From NCBI RefSeq assembly GCF_008360935.1, contig NZ_SRXO01000028.1:22580-86579 (forward strand): a stretch of 64,000 bases of DNA, read 5' to 3'. Source of the DNA: Siccirubricoccus phaeus (lineage in GTDB: Bacteria; Pseudomonadota; Alphaproteobacteria; Acetobacterales; Acetobacteraceae). Positions 1 to 7,554 of this stretch are shown here, in pieces. Under the pieces are notes generated by a model. It searched no databases. It saw only the letters and a program-made list of their open reading frames with translations, and was not told where the DNA came from. The first letter of the stretch is position 1. Each line of letters opens with the position of its first letter. The position numbers and the translations under genes were made by a program.

Positions 1-377
1 CGGGCGATCTCCGCCTCCATCCGGGCGAGGTCGGGCGTCGCGTCCAGCGTCGCGGCGCCCTCGAAGACCAGGCGGTATTGCGGGTCCAGCCGAAGCAGCT
101 CCACCTCCGCCGCCAGCTCGGCGCCGCAGGCGGCGAAGATCTCGGCGAGGATGCGGGGGTAGAGGAAGAAGGTGGGGCCGAGGTCGAAGCGGTAGCCGCC
201 CGGCGCTTCCAGCGTGCGGCTGCGGCCGCCGATCGCCGCATCCTTCTCGAACAGGATGACGCGCGCCCCCTGGGCGGCCAGCAGCATGGCGGCGGCGAGG
301 CCCCCGGGGCCGGCGCCGATGACGGCGATGCGGGGGCGATGGGGCCAGAGCGCAGGCGAGGCGGGCAGGGCGGTCAT
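1..377 (-). CDS. FAD-dependent phytoene desaturase-like protein (N-terminal part, cut by window edge)
   Basis: Only the first ~125 residues lie in the window; the rest continues past position 1. The visible part is an FAD-binding Rossmann unit: IAVIGAGPGG at residues 17-26, an acidic residue at the end of the second strand (FEK, about 42-44), then GGRSRT and YRFDLGPTFF. That order is typical of CrtI-type carotenoid desaturases and related amine-oxidase-fold flavoproteins. If so it would desaturate phytoene or a similar isoprenoid at the membrane, consistent with the pink pigmentation of this group, but this is inference. The start is the ATG at 377, giving the usual short N-terminal lead before the dinucleotide motif. 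No other crt gene is visible. Confidence 0.6.
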   Translation of the reverse strand, partial: MTALPASPALWPHRPRIAVIGAGPGGLAAAMLLAAQGARVILFEKDAAIGGRSRTLEAPGGYRFDLGPTFFLYPRILAEIFAACGAELAAEVELLRLDPQYRLVFEGAATLDATPDLARMEAEIA

Positions 378-495
378 GCGCTACCGATACGGCCTTGTCC
401 CGCGGCGGCGCGTCAATGGCCGTGCCGCAAGGAACCGCCTACTCGCGGTTGCGTGACCTGGAGGGCGTTTCCGCCAAGAGTGGGGAGGGCCGGCC

Positions 496-522
496 GATGC
501 CGGGGGGAAAGCCCCCGGCATC
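496..522 (-). terminator. Strong hairpin downstream of the 38-aa gene
   Basis: Arms 496-506 and 512-522 form an 11-bp perfect GC-rich stem with a 5-nt loop, nine bases past the stop of the small gene. There is no T tract on either strand, so it may be a weak intrinsic terminator or an mRNA-stabilising hairpin. Confidence 0.35.
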
Positions 523-530
523 GTCAGCCG

Positions 531-647
531 TCAGGCGCCGAGGCGGAGGCCGCCGCGCATTTCGTCGAAGCCTTCGCGCTGGGCTTCGTGGTCGGTGAAG
601 AGGCCGGCAACCACCAGGGCGGCAAGGCCGATCAGGAACGGGAACAT
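531..647 (-). CDS. Small single-pass membrane protein, 38 aa, unknown function
   Basis: Reads MFPFLIGLAALVVAGLF, then a charged tail ending GGLRLGA. Residues 3-17 are one hydrophobic helix; the tail is acidic and basic (DHEAQREGFDEMR). The ATG at 647 has AAGGA about ten bases upstream, and a hairpin follows the stop. It matches no family I recognise. It stands alone between the crtI-like gene and a repeat-filled gap, so there is no operon context. It could be a short membrane-bound regulator or a stress micropeptide, but only the topology is supported. Confidence 0.5.
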   Translation of the reverse strand: MFPFLIGLAALVVAGLFTDHEAQREGFDEMRGGLRLGA

Positions 648-774
648 GGTCGAGGGATCCTTACGGGTTGAGTTCCTCCCTACCCTCGGCACTCAATGTT
701 GCAGTGCACCATGGCGTTTTCAAGGCGGAATTGCTGCGTTGCGTCTCACGCATTATGCCCGGATGTGGCAGGGC

Positions 775-1027
775 GTGATCGCCGCTGTCCCACCACCATG
801 CCGGGGCCACGCCAAGCGTGATCGCCGCTGTCCCACCACCATGCCAGGGGCCACGCCAGGCGTGATCGCCGCTGTCCCACCACCATGCCAGGGGCCACGC
901 CAGGCGTGATCGCCGCTGTCCCACCACCATGCCAGGGGCCACGCCAGGCAGGATCGCCGCCGTCCCACGCCCGTATCGGGACACGGTAGGCATGGTCGCC
1001 GCAGTCGTCTCCAATGCCTGGAGGCTC
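775..1027. repeat. 44-bp tandem repeat array with palindromic junctions
   Basis: Copies begin at 775 (43 bp), 818, 862 and 906 (44 bp each). The second to fourth are almost identical. From 950 the unit decays into diverged copies. Each full copy contains GATCGCCGCTGTCCCACC. Each junction carries CACGCC-A-GGCGTG, a 13-bp palindrome, at 808-820 (one variant base), 852-864 and 896-908. There are no unique spacers, so it is not CRISPR. Open frames across it are repeat translations, not genes. Confidence 0.9.
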
Positions 1028-1084
1028 CATGCCTTGAGGCGGGGGGGGCATGACCGCCCCCGTTGAAACCGGCCGCCTGATGCC

Positions 1085-1177
1085 CGCCGCGGCTTTGCCG
1101 CGGCGGGCTGTGCGAGTCCTCGGAAAGGCAGCGCCTCCGGGGCCCCCACGGCGTCGCGCAGCGACGTCGTGGGGAGC
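1085..1177 (+). repeat. Dispersed two-hairpin repeat, ACGTC family
   Basis: One hairpin is CCGCGGC-TTT-GCCGCGG near 1090; the other is centred on GCGTCGCGCAGCGACGTC near 1150. The same pair in the same order is at 24068-24176 and 63676-63774, and inverted at 53190-53290 and 54358-54456. This copy ends at the stop codon of the next gene. Confidence 0.7.
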
Positions 1178-2112
1178 TAATCCGCGCGCCAGCCGAGGCG
1201 CCGCTGCAGCCAGCCGCGATAGGCGAGGCTGGTCGATTCCGGCGGCGGGGCCAGTTGCGGGTATTCCGCCCCCGGCAGCAGCCGCAGCCCGGGCACCAGC
1301 GCCGCCCTGCCTTCCTCCACCCAGCGTTGCGCCGCGCCGCGCCACAACGCCACGGTATTGCCCGGCGTCAGCGCCGGCAGCACCACCATGGCCTGCAGCC
1401 GGGCATGCGCCGCGGCGATCAGCAGCGCGGCGCGCAGCTCGGGCGGGCCGGCGGTCTCCAGCAGCGGGCCCAGCGCGGCATCCAGCGCCAGCCAGGGTTG
1501 CAGGCCGAGCGCCGCCAGCCGGGCAGGGGCGTCCGCGCCCTGCAGCAGCAGCGCGTTCACCGCGCCCTCGCGCAGCGCCGCCTCCGCCGCCGGGCCGCCG
1601 AGGCCGGCCACCGGCCGGGCCGGCACGCCCAGCAGGTCCAGCGCCAGCAGCGCCGCCATGCCGGGATGGTCCGGCGTGGGCAGGGCGATGCGCGCCGGCG
1701 GTGCGCCCCGGGCCGGCGGCGCGTGCGGCCCGGCCAGCAGCACCGGCGCCTCCGCCCCGCAGACCGGCAGCCAGCCGGAGGCCTCGAACCGCGCCCGCGG
1801 ATCGCCGATCAGCCGGGCCTGCAGCGCCGCGCCGGGCAGCACCAGCAGGGCGCGGCCATCCGGGGCCGCGGCCGTCGCGAAGCGGTTGGCCGCCGTCACC
1901 CCATCCGGCCCGCCCAGCACCACCGGGTGCAGCGCCACCGCCGTGGTGGCGCCGCGGGCCAGCGAGGCCGCCAGCCGTACCGCCCATTGCGCCAGGGGGC
2001 CGTCCCCCGGGCCCGGCACCAGCAGCTCCGCCGCGGCCGGCAGCACCGCTCTGGCCGGGCTGGCGGCCAGCAGCGTGGCGGCGGCGGCGGCGAGGAGCGG
2101 GCGGCGGCGCAT
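1177..2112 (-). CDS. Exported protein, possible divergent Bug/TctC-type solute receptor
   Basis: About 311 residues. A signal peptide is clear: basic MRRRP, hydrophobic stretch, then ASPARA. The mature start has a glycine/proline-rich VPGPGDGPLAQWAVRLA segment that resembles the PGGGxDxxAR loop of tripartite-tricarboxylate (Bug) receptors. The rest is too diverged for a firm call. No tctA or tctB permease gene is near, as is common for Bug proteins. I start at the ATG at 2112; a GTG at 2115 is equally open. The start lies seven bases after the apt stop, so the two are probably co-transcribed. It may instead be a lineage-specific secreted protein. Confidence 0.55.
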   Translation of the reverse strand: MRRRPLLAAAAATLLAASPARAVLPAAAELLVPGPGDGPLAQWAVRLAASLARGATTAVALHPVVLGGPDGVTAANRFATAAAPDGRALLVLPGAALQARLIGDPRARFEASGWLPVCGAEAPVLLAGPHAPPARGAPPARIALPTPDHPGMAALLALDLLGVPARPVAGLGGPAAEAALREGAVNALLLQGADAPARLAALGLQPWLALDAALGPLLETAGPPELRAALLIAAAHARLQAMVVLPALTPGNTVALWRGAAQRWVEEGRAALVPGLRLLPGAEYPQLAPPPESTSLAYRGWLQRRLGWRAD

Positions 2113-2119
2113 CACCCGC

Positions 2120-2665
2120 TCAATCGTCGTAGCGCAGCAGCGTCTCGCATGGCACGTCCAGGCGCTGGCGGCCTTTGAGGAAGGTCAGCTCGATCAGCGC
2201 CGCGGTGGCCGGCACCTCCGCCCCTGCCCGGCGCAGCAGGGCGACGCCCGCCGCCATGGTGCCGCCGGTGGCCAGCAGGTCGTCCAGCAGCACCACCCGC
2301 TGGCCGGGCGCCACCGCATCGGCCTGCATCTCGATCCGGTCCGTGCCGTATTCCAGCGCGTAGTCCAGCCCGACCGTCGCGCCCGGCAGCTTGCGCGGCT
2401 TGCGCAGCATGATGAAGCCGAGGCCGAGTTCGAGGGCCAGCGGCGCGGCGATGAGGAAGCCGCGGCTTTCGATGCCGGCGAGCAGGTGCGGCTGGTAGGG
2501 GCGGATGGCGGCGGCGAGGCGCGCCATGGCGGCCTGCCAGGCCGGCCCGTGCCGCAGCAGGGTGGAGATGTCGTAGAACAGGATGCCGGGCTTCGGGAAA
2601 TCCGGAATGCCGCGGATATGGGCCTTGAGGTCGATATCGGCGGTCTCGCCGGGGCTGAGAGGCAT
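2120..2665 (-). CDS. apt: Adenine phosphoribosyltransferase
   Basis: Salvages adenine with PRPP to AMP and diphosphate in the cytoplasm. At 181 residues it has the usual Apt length. The PRPP-binding loop [14 protein letters not shown] is at residues 124-137, after the upstream ESRGF motif (66-70) and the typical N-terminal [18 protein letters not shown]. Every expected motif is present, so it should be active. The ATG at 2665 fixes the standard N-terminus. The gene directly precedes the exported protein at 1177-2112 with seven bases between, which suggests co-transcription without an obvious functional link. Confidence 0.95.
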   Translation of the reverse strand: MPLSPGETADIDLKAHIRGIPDFPKPGILFYDISTLLRHGPAWQAAMARLAAAIRPYQPHLLAGIESRGFLIAAPLALELGLGFIMLRKPRKLPGATVGLDYALEYGTDRIEMQADAVAPGQRVVLLDDLLATGGTMAAGVALLRRAGAEVPATAALIELTFLKGRQRLDVPCETLLRYDD

Positions 2666-2762
2666 GGGCCGGGAGCACCCTTCGCTACGGTTGCGCCCGC
2701 CGGGGGCGGCGCGGGAGGTTGCTCTTACCGCACCCGTCCGGCGCTGTCGCCACCCGGGCGCT

Positions 2763-2954
2763 TCAGCGCTGGCCGGCGCCCCAGAACATCAGCCAGCGGG
2801 CCGGCCAGGCCCAGGCGGTGCCGGCGATGAGGAAGAAGGGGATCTGCAGCGCCCAGTGCAGGCTGAGCACCCAGTCCGCCGCCTGCAGCACCAGGACGAC
2901 ATAGAGGAAAAAGCCGAGAAGCCCGGCGAGGCTGGCGAGGAGGATGCGCGGCAT
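2763..2954 (-). CDS. DUF2842 family small membrane protein
   Basis: A 63-residue protein, [14 protein letters not shown] onward, with two hydrophobic segments (about 3-25 and 36-55) and a conserved-looking [12 protein letters not shown] end. Length and pattern fit DUF2842, a small inner-membrane family of unknown function found mainly in alphaproteobacteria. The ATG at 2954 is preferred; a GTG at 2969 would add five residues, and neither has a clear ribosome-binding site. It lies just past the tRNA-Pro terminator, so it probably has its own promoter. Confidence 0.7.
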   Translation of the reverse strand: MPRILLASLAGLLGFFLYVVLVLQAADWVLSLHWALQIPFFLIAGTAWAWPARWLMFWGAGQR

Positions 2955-2995
2955 GGGCGCCAGATGCACCGCCGCGGCGCTGGCGCCAAGGGATG

Positions 2996-3030
2996 AAAAA
3001 CCCCGCCAGCCCTTGCGGGGGCTGGCGGGG
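2996..3030 (-). terminator. Intrinsic terminator of tRNA-Pro
   Basis: Arms 3001-3012 and 3019-3030 form a 12-bp perfect stem with a 6-nt loop. On the minus strand it is followed by five T residues (A tract at 2996-3000), about 20 bases past the tRNA 3' end. Confidence 0.9.
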
Positions 3031-3049
3031 CTTCCCGGCGGCGCCGATT

Positions 3050-3126
3050 TGGTCGGAGCGAGAGGATTCGAACCTCCGGCCCCTGCGTCCCGAACACAGT
3101 GCTCTACCAGGCTGAGCTACGCTCCG
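3050..3126 (-). tRNA. tRNA-Pro (anticodon CGG), CCA encoded
   Basis: Minus-strand cloverleaf of 77 nt. Acceptor CGGAGCG pairs with CGCTCCG, the D arm is GCTCAGCCTGGTAGAGC, and the anticodon loop TTCGGGA reads CGG. The T arm is GGAGGTTCGAATCCTCT and the 3' end is ACCA. The anticodon arm resembles E. coli proK. Confidence 0.95.
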
Positions 3127-3214
3127 TCGGCCGCGGGTGGCGGGGTATAGCCTTGGTGGTGCTGTGCGGCAAGCGGGTGTTGAGGAAGCGCTGCTCCCCT
3201 CGCCGGGCGCAGCG

Positions 3215-3369
3215 CCCCCCACGCCCAGGCCCGAAGGGGCCCTGGAGCTTTGCGCCTCGACCGACGGGTCCAGGACCCAAGGTTTCCAAAGGCCCTTCGG
3301 CCTTTGGCGGGGTGAGCTCGAGAGGGGTCGCGCCGTAGGGCGCGCCTTACGGCGCAACGCCCCTCTCGA
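3215..3369. repeat. Dispersed repeat, CCAAAGGCC/GGCCTTTGG family
   Basis: Contains GGCCCGAAGGGGCCC, CCAAAGGCCCTTCGGCC and TTTGGCGGGGTGAG in the order also seen at 25283-25412 and 56700-56863. The last 60 bases add a GC hairpin (GTAGGGCGCGCCTTAC). No gene is seen here. Confidence 0.6.
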
Positions 3370-3954
3370 CTACAGCCTTTCAGCAGGCCCCCCCGCCGTC
3401 ACCGGCGCCGCTTCCAGCATGGCCAGCGCCGCCGGCACATCCGGCACCACCCGGAAGAACTCCCGGTTGTCCGGCGCGACGAAGCCATGCGCGATCATCG
3501 CATCCACCAGCGCCACCACCGGCCGCGCCCAGCCGCCGATATCCAGCAGGATGATCGGCTTCGCATGCAGCCGGAGCTGCCGCCAGGTCAGTACCTCCAC
3601 CGTCTCGTCCAGCGTGCCGAGCCCCCCCGGCAAGGTCACGAAGGCATCCGCCAGCTCGAACATCCGGCGCTTGCGGCTATGCATGGAATCGGTGACCTCA
3701 ATCTGCGCCAGGCGCGGGGAGGGGCGTTCCAGCCGGGTGAGGAATTCGGGGATGATGCCGCGCACCGTCCCGCCCGCCTCCGCCGCCGCCTCCGCCACCG
3801 TGCCCATCAGCCCGATGCCGCCGCCGCCATAGATCAGGGTGATGCCGCGGGCGGCCAGGCCCTGGCCCAGCGCCCGCGCGGCCTGGGCGAATTCCGGGTT
3901 GGCGCCGAGGCGGGAGCCGCAGAACACGGCGGCGGAGCGGATGGCAGGGGGCAC
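3370..3954 (-). CDS. LOG-family nucleotide 5'-monophosphate phosphoribohydrolase (TIGR00730)
   Basis: 194 residues with a Rossmann-like fold: AAVFCGSRLGANPEF at the N-terminus, IYGGGGIGLMGTVA (about 42-55) and the diagnostic PGGLGTLDE (about 108-116). Members of this family hydrolyse the N-glycosidic bond of cytokinin riboside monophosphates or of ordinary nucleoside monophosphates such as AMP; in bacteria the physiological substrate is usually unproven. The GTG start at 3954 is chosen because AAGGAGA lies six bases upstream and the following residues match the family N-terminus. The gene stands alone between a tRNA and cytochrome c'. Confidence 0.85.
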   Translation of the reverse strand: MPPAIRSAAVFCGSRLGANPEFAQAARALGQGLAARGITLIYGGGGIGLMGTVAEAAAEAGGTVRGIIPEFLTRLERPSPRLAQIEVTDSMHSRKRRMFELADAFVTLPGGLGTLDETVEVLTWRQLRLHAKPIILLDIGGWARPVVALVDAMIAHGFVAPDNREFFRVVPDVPAALAMLEAAPVTAGGPAERL

Positions 3955-4354
3955 GCGACTCTCCTTCGGCCGCCAGCATCCCGCGGCGCAGGGGCCGGGC
4001 GACGCTGGCCATTGTCTGCAGCGGCCTGCCGATGCCGCCGGGCAGGGCCCGGGACCGGCGAAGGCAGGGCACCAGGGCGACGCCCCGCCGGCCGGCCCGC
4101 CTGGGGGCTGCCCGACCGGGCATAAGCTGCTCTGGTTCCTTACGGTTCCGGGGCAGGGCGGCCATCCGGAGGGTCACCCCGAATGGCCGCCCTGCTCCGG
4201 CCAGGCGCCCTATAGCCGGTCCGGCGCCGCCGCCCCACCGGCATCTCGCCGGCGTTCCGGCCGAACGGGACGACCGTTCCGGTGAGGCTTGCCAGGGCGG
4301 GGCGAAATCTGTCCTCTCTGCCGCGCGGGCCGACGGGAGCCCAGGGAGAGGCGA
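3955..4354. other. Intergenic gap between divergent LOG and cytochrome c' genes
   Basis: No gene recognised. A perfect 13-bp inverted repeat, GCAGGGCGGCCAT (4153-4165) and its complement (4183-4195), with a 17-nt spacer lies about 160 bases before the cytochrome c' start. It could be an operator or mRNA hairpin. Promoters for both divergent genes should lie here, but none is convincing. Confidence 0.5.
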
Positions 4355-4789
4355 ATGCGGATCAGGCATTGGGTGGCGGTGCTGGCCCTGACGGGCCTCG
4401 CAGGCACGGCGCTGGCGCAAGGCAACGTCATCGCCGAGCGGCGGGAAGGGCTGAAGCGCATGGGCGCGCATATGGAAGCGATGAAGCCGGTGGCCGATGC
4501 GCGCGGCGATGTCCGCGCCCTGGTGCCGCGGCTGGACGACATGCTGGCCTTCTTCCGCACCCTGCCGGGCCTGTTCCCCGCCGGCTCCGGCGCCGGTGAC
4601 ACCAAGGCGCGGCCGGAGATCTGGCAGAATATGGGGGATTTCCAGGCGGTGAATGCGCGGATGGTCGGCCAGGTCGAGGCGCTGCGGACGGCCGCCGCGG
4701 CAGGCGATGCCGCCGCCTTCGCCGAGGCCTACCGGGTGACCGGCGCGCAATATTGCGGCGCCTGCCATCGCAATTACCGCGCCCGCTGA
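4355..4789 (+). CDS. Cytochrome c' (periplasmic class II c-type cytochrome)
   Basis: 144 residues with a signal peptide ending ALA-Q at about residue 22. The single haem-binding motif CGACH is close to the C-terminus and followed by RNYRAR, the hallmark of four-helix-bundle cytochrome c'. Members carry five-coordinate haem and bind NO or CO; roles in NO resistance are known in some bacteria. The N-terminal helix (AERREGLKRMGAHM) fits the family. The ATG at 4355 follows GGGAGAGG and gives a proper signal peptide; an upstream in-frame start at 4289 does not. It faces a cytochrome b561 gene downstream, a common partnership for quinone-linked electron delivery, though here the two are convergent. 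Confidence 0.92.
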   Translation: MRIRHWVAVLALTGLAGTALAQGNVIAERREGLKRMGAHMEAMKPVADARGDVRALVPRLDDMLAFFRTLPGLFPAGSGAGDTKARPEIWQNMGDFQAVNARMVGQVEALRTAAAAGDAAAFAEAYRVTGAQYCGACHRNYRAR

Positions 4790-4815
4790 GGTGGGGCGGG
4801 GGCGGGGGCGGGGGC

Positions 4816-4920
4816 TTTGCCCGTTGGCGGCAATGCCGCCAACCCCAGGCAGAGGGCGCCGCCCTCGGCACTCCGCCGGGGAGGGGACCCGTCCCCGGAC
4901 CCCGGCGGGAGTTTTGCAGC
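4816..4920. repeat. Dispersed GC-rich repeat, GGGGTCCGGGG family
   Basis: Has the family modules CCCGTTGGCGGCA...TGCCGCCAAC, CGGGGAGGGGACCC, GTCCCCGGACCCCGG and a tail GGGAGTTTTG. Related copies occupy many other gaps in the window. Confidence 0.7.
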
Positions 4921-4982
4921 CGCCGCCAGCACCTGGCCGAAGGCTGTCGGACCTGGCGCTGCCCGGCCGCTTTGCGGCAGGC

Positions 4983-5088
4983 TAGAGCAGATCGCCGGAG
5001 GGCGGCATCGCCCGGAGGCGTGAATCTGCTCTACAATCCATAAGCTGGAGCGGTTTCGCGCTGCACAGTCAGCGTGAAACCGCTCTAG
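4983..5088. repeat. CTAG-bounded hairpin repeat, composite A-B unit
   Basis: Module A (4983-5033) runs TAGAGCAGAT...ATCTGCTCTA with an inner GGAGGGCGGCATCGCCC hairpin. Module B (5047-5088) runs GAGCGGTTTC...GAAACCGCTCTAG. The same A-B composite of about 106 bp occurs at 28543-28647 and 37676-37781 and, inverted, at 27425-27532 and 49962-50066. This copy's final CTAG contains the stop codon of the cytochrome b561 gene. Confidence 0.9.
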
Positions 5089-5768
5089 CCCAGCGAGCTC
5101 AGGCCGAAGACGATCGCCGCCGCCGCCGCCAGCAGCAGCAGCGCCAGCAGCGGGGAGCCGAGGCGCGGCGCCGGGATGCTCGCCGGCAGCCGCTTCCAGC
5201 CGGTGACCATCGGCCGCACCAGGTCGTGCCGCTTCACCAGCGCATAGGCCAGCACCGCCAGCACATGCAGCAGCACGGCGATCTGGAGCAGGCTGAAGAT
5301 GCGGTGGTGCAGCCCGGTCAGCCGGTCGCTGACATCGCTCTCCACCAGCTTGGCCAGCGGCCCGTAATCGCCGTAGCCGCTATCGGCGAACAGGCCGGTG
5401 AGGGGCTGGGCCAGCAGCAACCCCAGCAGCACCAGCACCATCCAGCCGCCGGCGGCATTGTGCCCCACCTCCCGGTCCGGCTTGCCCGGGCGGAATTCCG
5501 CCAGATGGCGCAGCGCCGCGACCGGGGAGCGGAGGAAATGCCGGAATCGCGCCGTCTCCGAGCCGAATACCCCCCAGGCCAGGCGGAACAGCACCAGCGT
5601 CAGCACGGCATAGCCGGAGAGGAAATGGATCTGCATCCGCCCGGCCTGCACGCTCCACCAGCTAAGCCCGAGCAGCACCAGGATGACCCAGTGGCAGAGC
5701 CGCACCCAGCCATCCCACACCTTCACCGGCCGCACTGCCTCCGCCGGGCCTTCCGTCTCCGCCGCCAT
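5085..5768 (-). CDS. Cytochrome b561 family protein (dihaem inner-membrane cytochrome)
   Basis: 227 residues with four predicted membrane helices and a conserved opening VWDGWVRLCHWV that carries a haem-ligand histidine. Further histidines lie in QIHFLSGY, in HNAAGGWMV and near LHVLAVLAYALVKRHDL. This matches bacterial b561/Ni-hydrogenase-type cytochrome b, which passes electrons between quinol and soluble cytochromes. The start at 5768 has GGAG nine bases upstream; the longer frame to 5894 adds a basic, proline-rich leader with no ribosome-binding site. The TAG stop lies inside the adjacent CTAG-bounded repeat. The likely electron partner is the convergent cytochrome c'. Confidence 0.88.
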   Translation of the reverse strand: MAAETEGPAEAVRPVKVWDGWVRLCHWVILVLLGLSWWSVQAGRMQIHFLSGYAVLTLVLFRLAWGVFGSETARFRHFLRSPVAALRHLAEFRPGKPDREVGHNAAGGWMVLVLLGLLLAQPLTGLFADSGYGDYGPLAKLVESDVSDRLTGLHHRIFSLLQIAVLLHVLAVLAYALVKRHDLVRPMVTGWKRLPASIPAPRLGSPLLALLLLAAAAAIVFGLSSLG

Positions 5769-5947
5769 GCCTGCCGCTCCGTGCCTGACCATTCCGGGAA
5801 GCACGGCTGCCGGGGGCAAGGCAAGGCGGCCCGCGCGGCCCGTCGCCGCCGGGGTTTTCCGCCCCCGAGGTTTTTTCCCGCCGAGGCCCGGCAAGCCACT
5901 GCACCGGCCGGATATCTGGCCTATGCTGGGCCCTGACTCGCAGGGCG

Positions 5948-7138
5948 GTGGGGGCGGTGATCACTCGGCAATTGGCAACGGCCGGAATCGGCGTGGCGGC
6001 GGCGGGCGGCCTGCTCTGGACGGTGATGTCCGAGCGGGGGCAGGGGCTGCTGCGCCCGGTCCCCACGCCGCAGCCCCAGGCCACCGCCCCGGCCGCGGCC
6101 GCCGTCCCGGTGCCGGGCATCGCCGCCCCGGCGGTGACGCCGGAAGCGCGGCCGGATGCGCCGCGCTTCGACGTCGCCCGGGTGGGCGCCCGCGGCATGC
6201 TCGTCACCGCCGGCCGCGCCGCGCCGGGGGCGGAGGTGGTGCTGCTGGAAGCCGGGCGGGAGATCGGCCGCACCCGGGCCGATGCCCGCGGCGAATGGGT
6301 CATCCTGCCTGGGGAGGCGCTGGCCCCCGGGCTGCGCGAGCTCGCCCTCACCGCCCGCCGCGCCGGGGAGGATCCGGTGCCGGCGCAGGAGACGGTGCTG
6401 CTGATCGTCCCCGCCCCGCCGGCCGCCCTGGCGGAACGGCCCGAGCCGGGCGCCGGCGGCCAGCTCGCCGCCGAGGCGGCCGGCCCGGCGCCTGACGGCG
6501 CCTTGCCCGGTGCCGGTGCCGCCGGCTCGGCCGAGGCCGCTTCCGCCCAGGCCCGGGCCCTGCTCCTGCCCCCCACCAGCGGCCCCGCCGCCGCGCCGCG
6601 CCTGCTGCAGGGCGAGGCCCCCGCCGGCGACCCCGCCCGCCGCCGGCTGGAGCTGGATGTGGTGGATTACGACGAGGCCGGCGGCATGCGCTTCGCCGGC
6701 AGCGCCGCCCCCGGCGCCCGGGTGCGGGTCTATGTCGGCAGCGAGCATGCGGGCGATGCGGTGGCCGATGCCTCCGGCCGCTGGCAGCTTGCCCCGGAGC
6801 ACCAGCCGCCGGTCGGCCGCCACACCCTGCGCGTCGACCAGCTCGCCGATGCCGGCACCGTCGCGGCGCGGATCGAGGTGCCCTTCCAGCGCGACCGCAT
6901 CGAGGACGGGGCGGTGGTGGATGGCCGCACCGTGGTGCAGCCGGGCAGCAATCTCTGGCGCATCGCCCGCCGGGTCTATGGCCGCGGGGTGCGCTACACC
7001 GTCATCTACCAGGCCAACAAGAACCAGATCCGCGACCCGCGCTGGATCTACCCCGGCCAGGTGTTTCAGGTGCCGGACGCGCCCATCGCCGCCACCCCGA
7101 CATCGGCGGTGCCGCCCAGCGCCAGCCGGTCCAGATAG
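5948..7138 (+). CDS. LysM-domain cell-envelope protein with Ig-like segments
   Basis: 396 residues. A single N-terminal hydrophobic segment (about 8-28) suggests a membrane anchor or uncleaved signal. Then come a Pro/Ala-rich linker, two Ig-like beta segments (about 70-140 and 235-310) separated by an Ala/Pro linker, and a C-terminal LysM domain (about 335-385; VVQPGSNLWRIARRVYG, then IYPGQVFQVP). LysM binds peptidoglycan. Similar anchor-Ig-LysM proteins are common in Rhodospirillales, with unproven roles. The start is GTG 5948; GTG 5957 is possible. The 3' end overlaps the convergent gene by 73 bases. Confidence 0.8.
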   Translation: MGAVITRQLATAGIGVAAAGGLLWTVMSERGQGLLRPVPTPQPQATAPAAAAVPVPGIAAPAVTPEARPDAPRFDVARVGARGMLVTAGRAAPGAEVVLLEAGREIGRTRADARGEWVILPGEALAPGLRELALTARRAGEDPVPAQETVLLIVPAPPAALAERPEPGAGGQLAAEAAGPAPDGALPGAGAAGSAEAASAQARALLLPPTSGPAAAPRLLQGEAPAGDPARRRLELDVVDYDEAGGMRFAGSAAPGARVRVYVGSEHAGDAVADASGRWQLAPEHQPPVGRHTLRVDQLADAGTVAARIEVPFQRDRIEDGAVVDGRTVVQPGSNLWRIARRVYGRGVRYTVIYQANKNQIRDPRWIYPGQVFQVPDAPIAATPTSAVPPSASRSR

Positions 7139-7506
7139 GGGTCGATCTCCAGCGCGAAGCGCACCATGGAGGAGACCAGGCTGACCGCCGTCGGCGGATC
7201 GGCGAAGGGCGCCTCCGCCTCGATCCGGATGCGGTGGTCCGGCAGCAGCCGCAGCCGCCAGCCTTCCGGCAGGGCGTTGCGCATTTCCGCCAGGGTGGCG
7301 AAGGCGCGGGGCCGGTCCACCGCCCGGTCGGCCGTGGAGGGGACCCGCGCGGCGATGGTGGAAAGCTGCAGGCCGCGGGGCGAGAACCCCGCCTCGCAGC
7401 GCCGGCCGCGCCAATGGAAGCGCATGGCGGGCCGCACATCGGGCTCGCGCGTGTCGAGCGTGCCGTCGCGATGGACGGCGAAGGGGCCGAGGGGCAGGGG
7501 CGACAT
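7066..7506 (-). CDS. Conserved hypothetical protein, 146 aa
   Basis: Starts MSPLPLGPFAVHRDGTLDTRE, with no signal peptide or membrane helix. It contains FHWRGRRCEAGF, a middle ALPEGWRLRLLPDHRIRIEAE and DPPTAVSLVSSMVRFALEIDPYLDRL. The mixed alpha/beta pattern resembles no domain I can name. The ATG at 7506 is 48 bases from the divergent psd start, so the two may share a control region. Its last 73 bases overlap the 3' end of the LysM gene on the other strand. Reading frames further upstream in this phase are antisense to psd. Confidence 0.6.
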   Translation of the reverse strand: MSPLPLGPFAVHRDGTLDTREPDVRPAMRFHWRGRRCEAGFSPRGLQLSTIAARVPSTADRAVDRPRAFATLAEMRNALPEGWRLRLLPDHRIRIEAEAPFADPPTAVSLVSSMVRFALEIDPYLDRLALGGTADVGVAAMGASGT

Positions 7507-7554
7507 GCCGCGAATACTTGCCGCGGACAGGTGAACGCAGGATAAACCGCGCGC

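Noticed and set aside
775..1027. CRISPR-like array
   Set aside because: Units are contiguous without unique spacers, and no cas gene is present.
661..1987. Long minus-strand frames through the 44-bp array, reading repeated WWWDSGDH and GMVVGQRRS
   Set aside because: They translate the tandem repeat in different phases; no start signal, and the region overlaps the real gene at 1177-2112.
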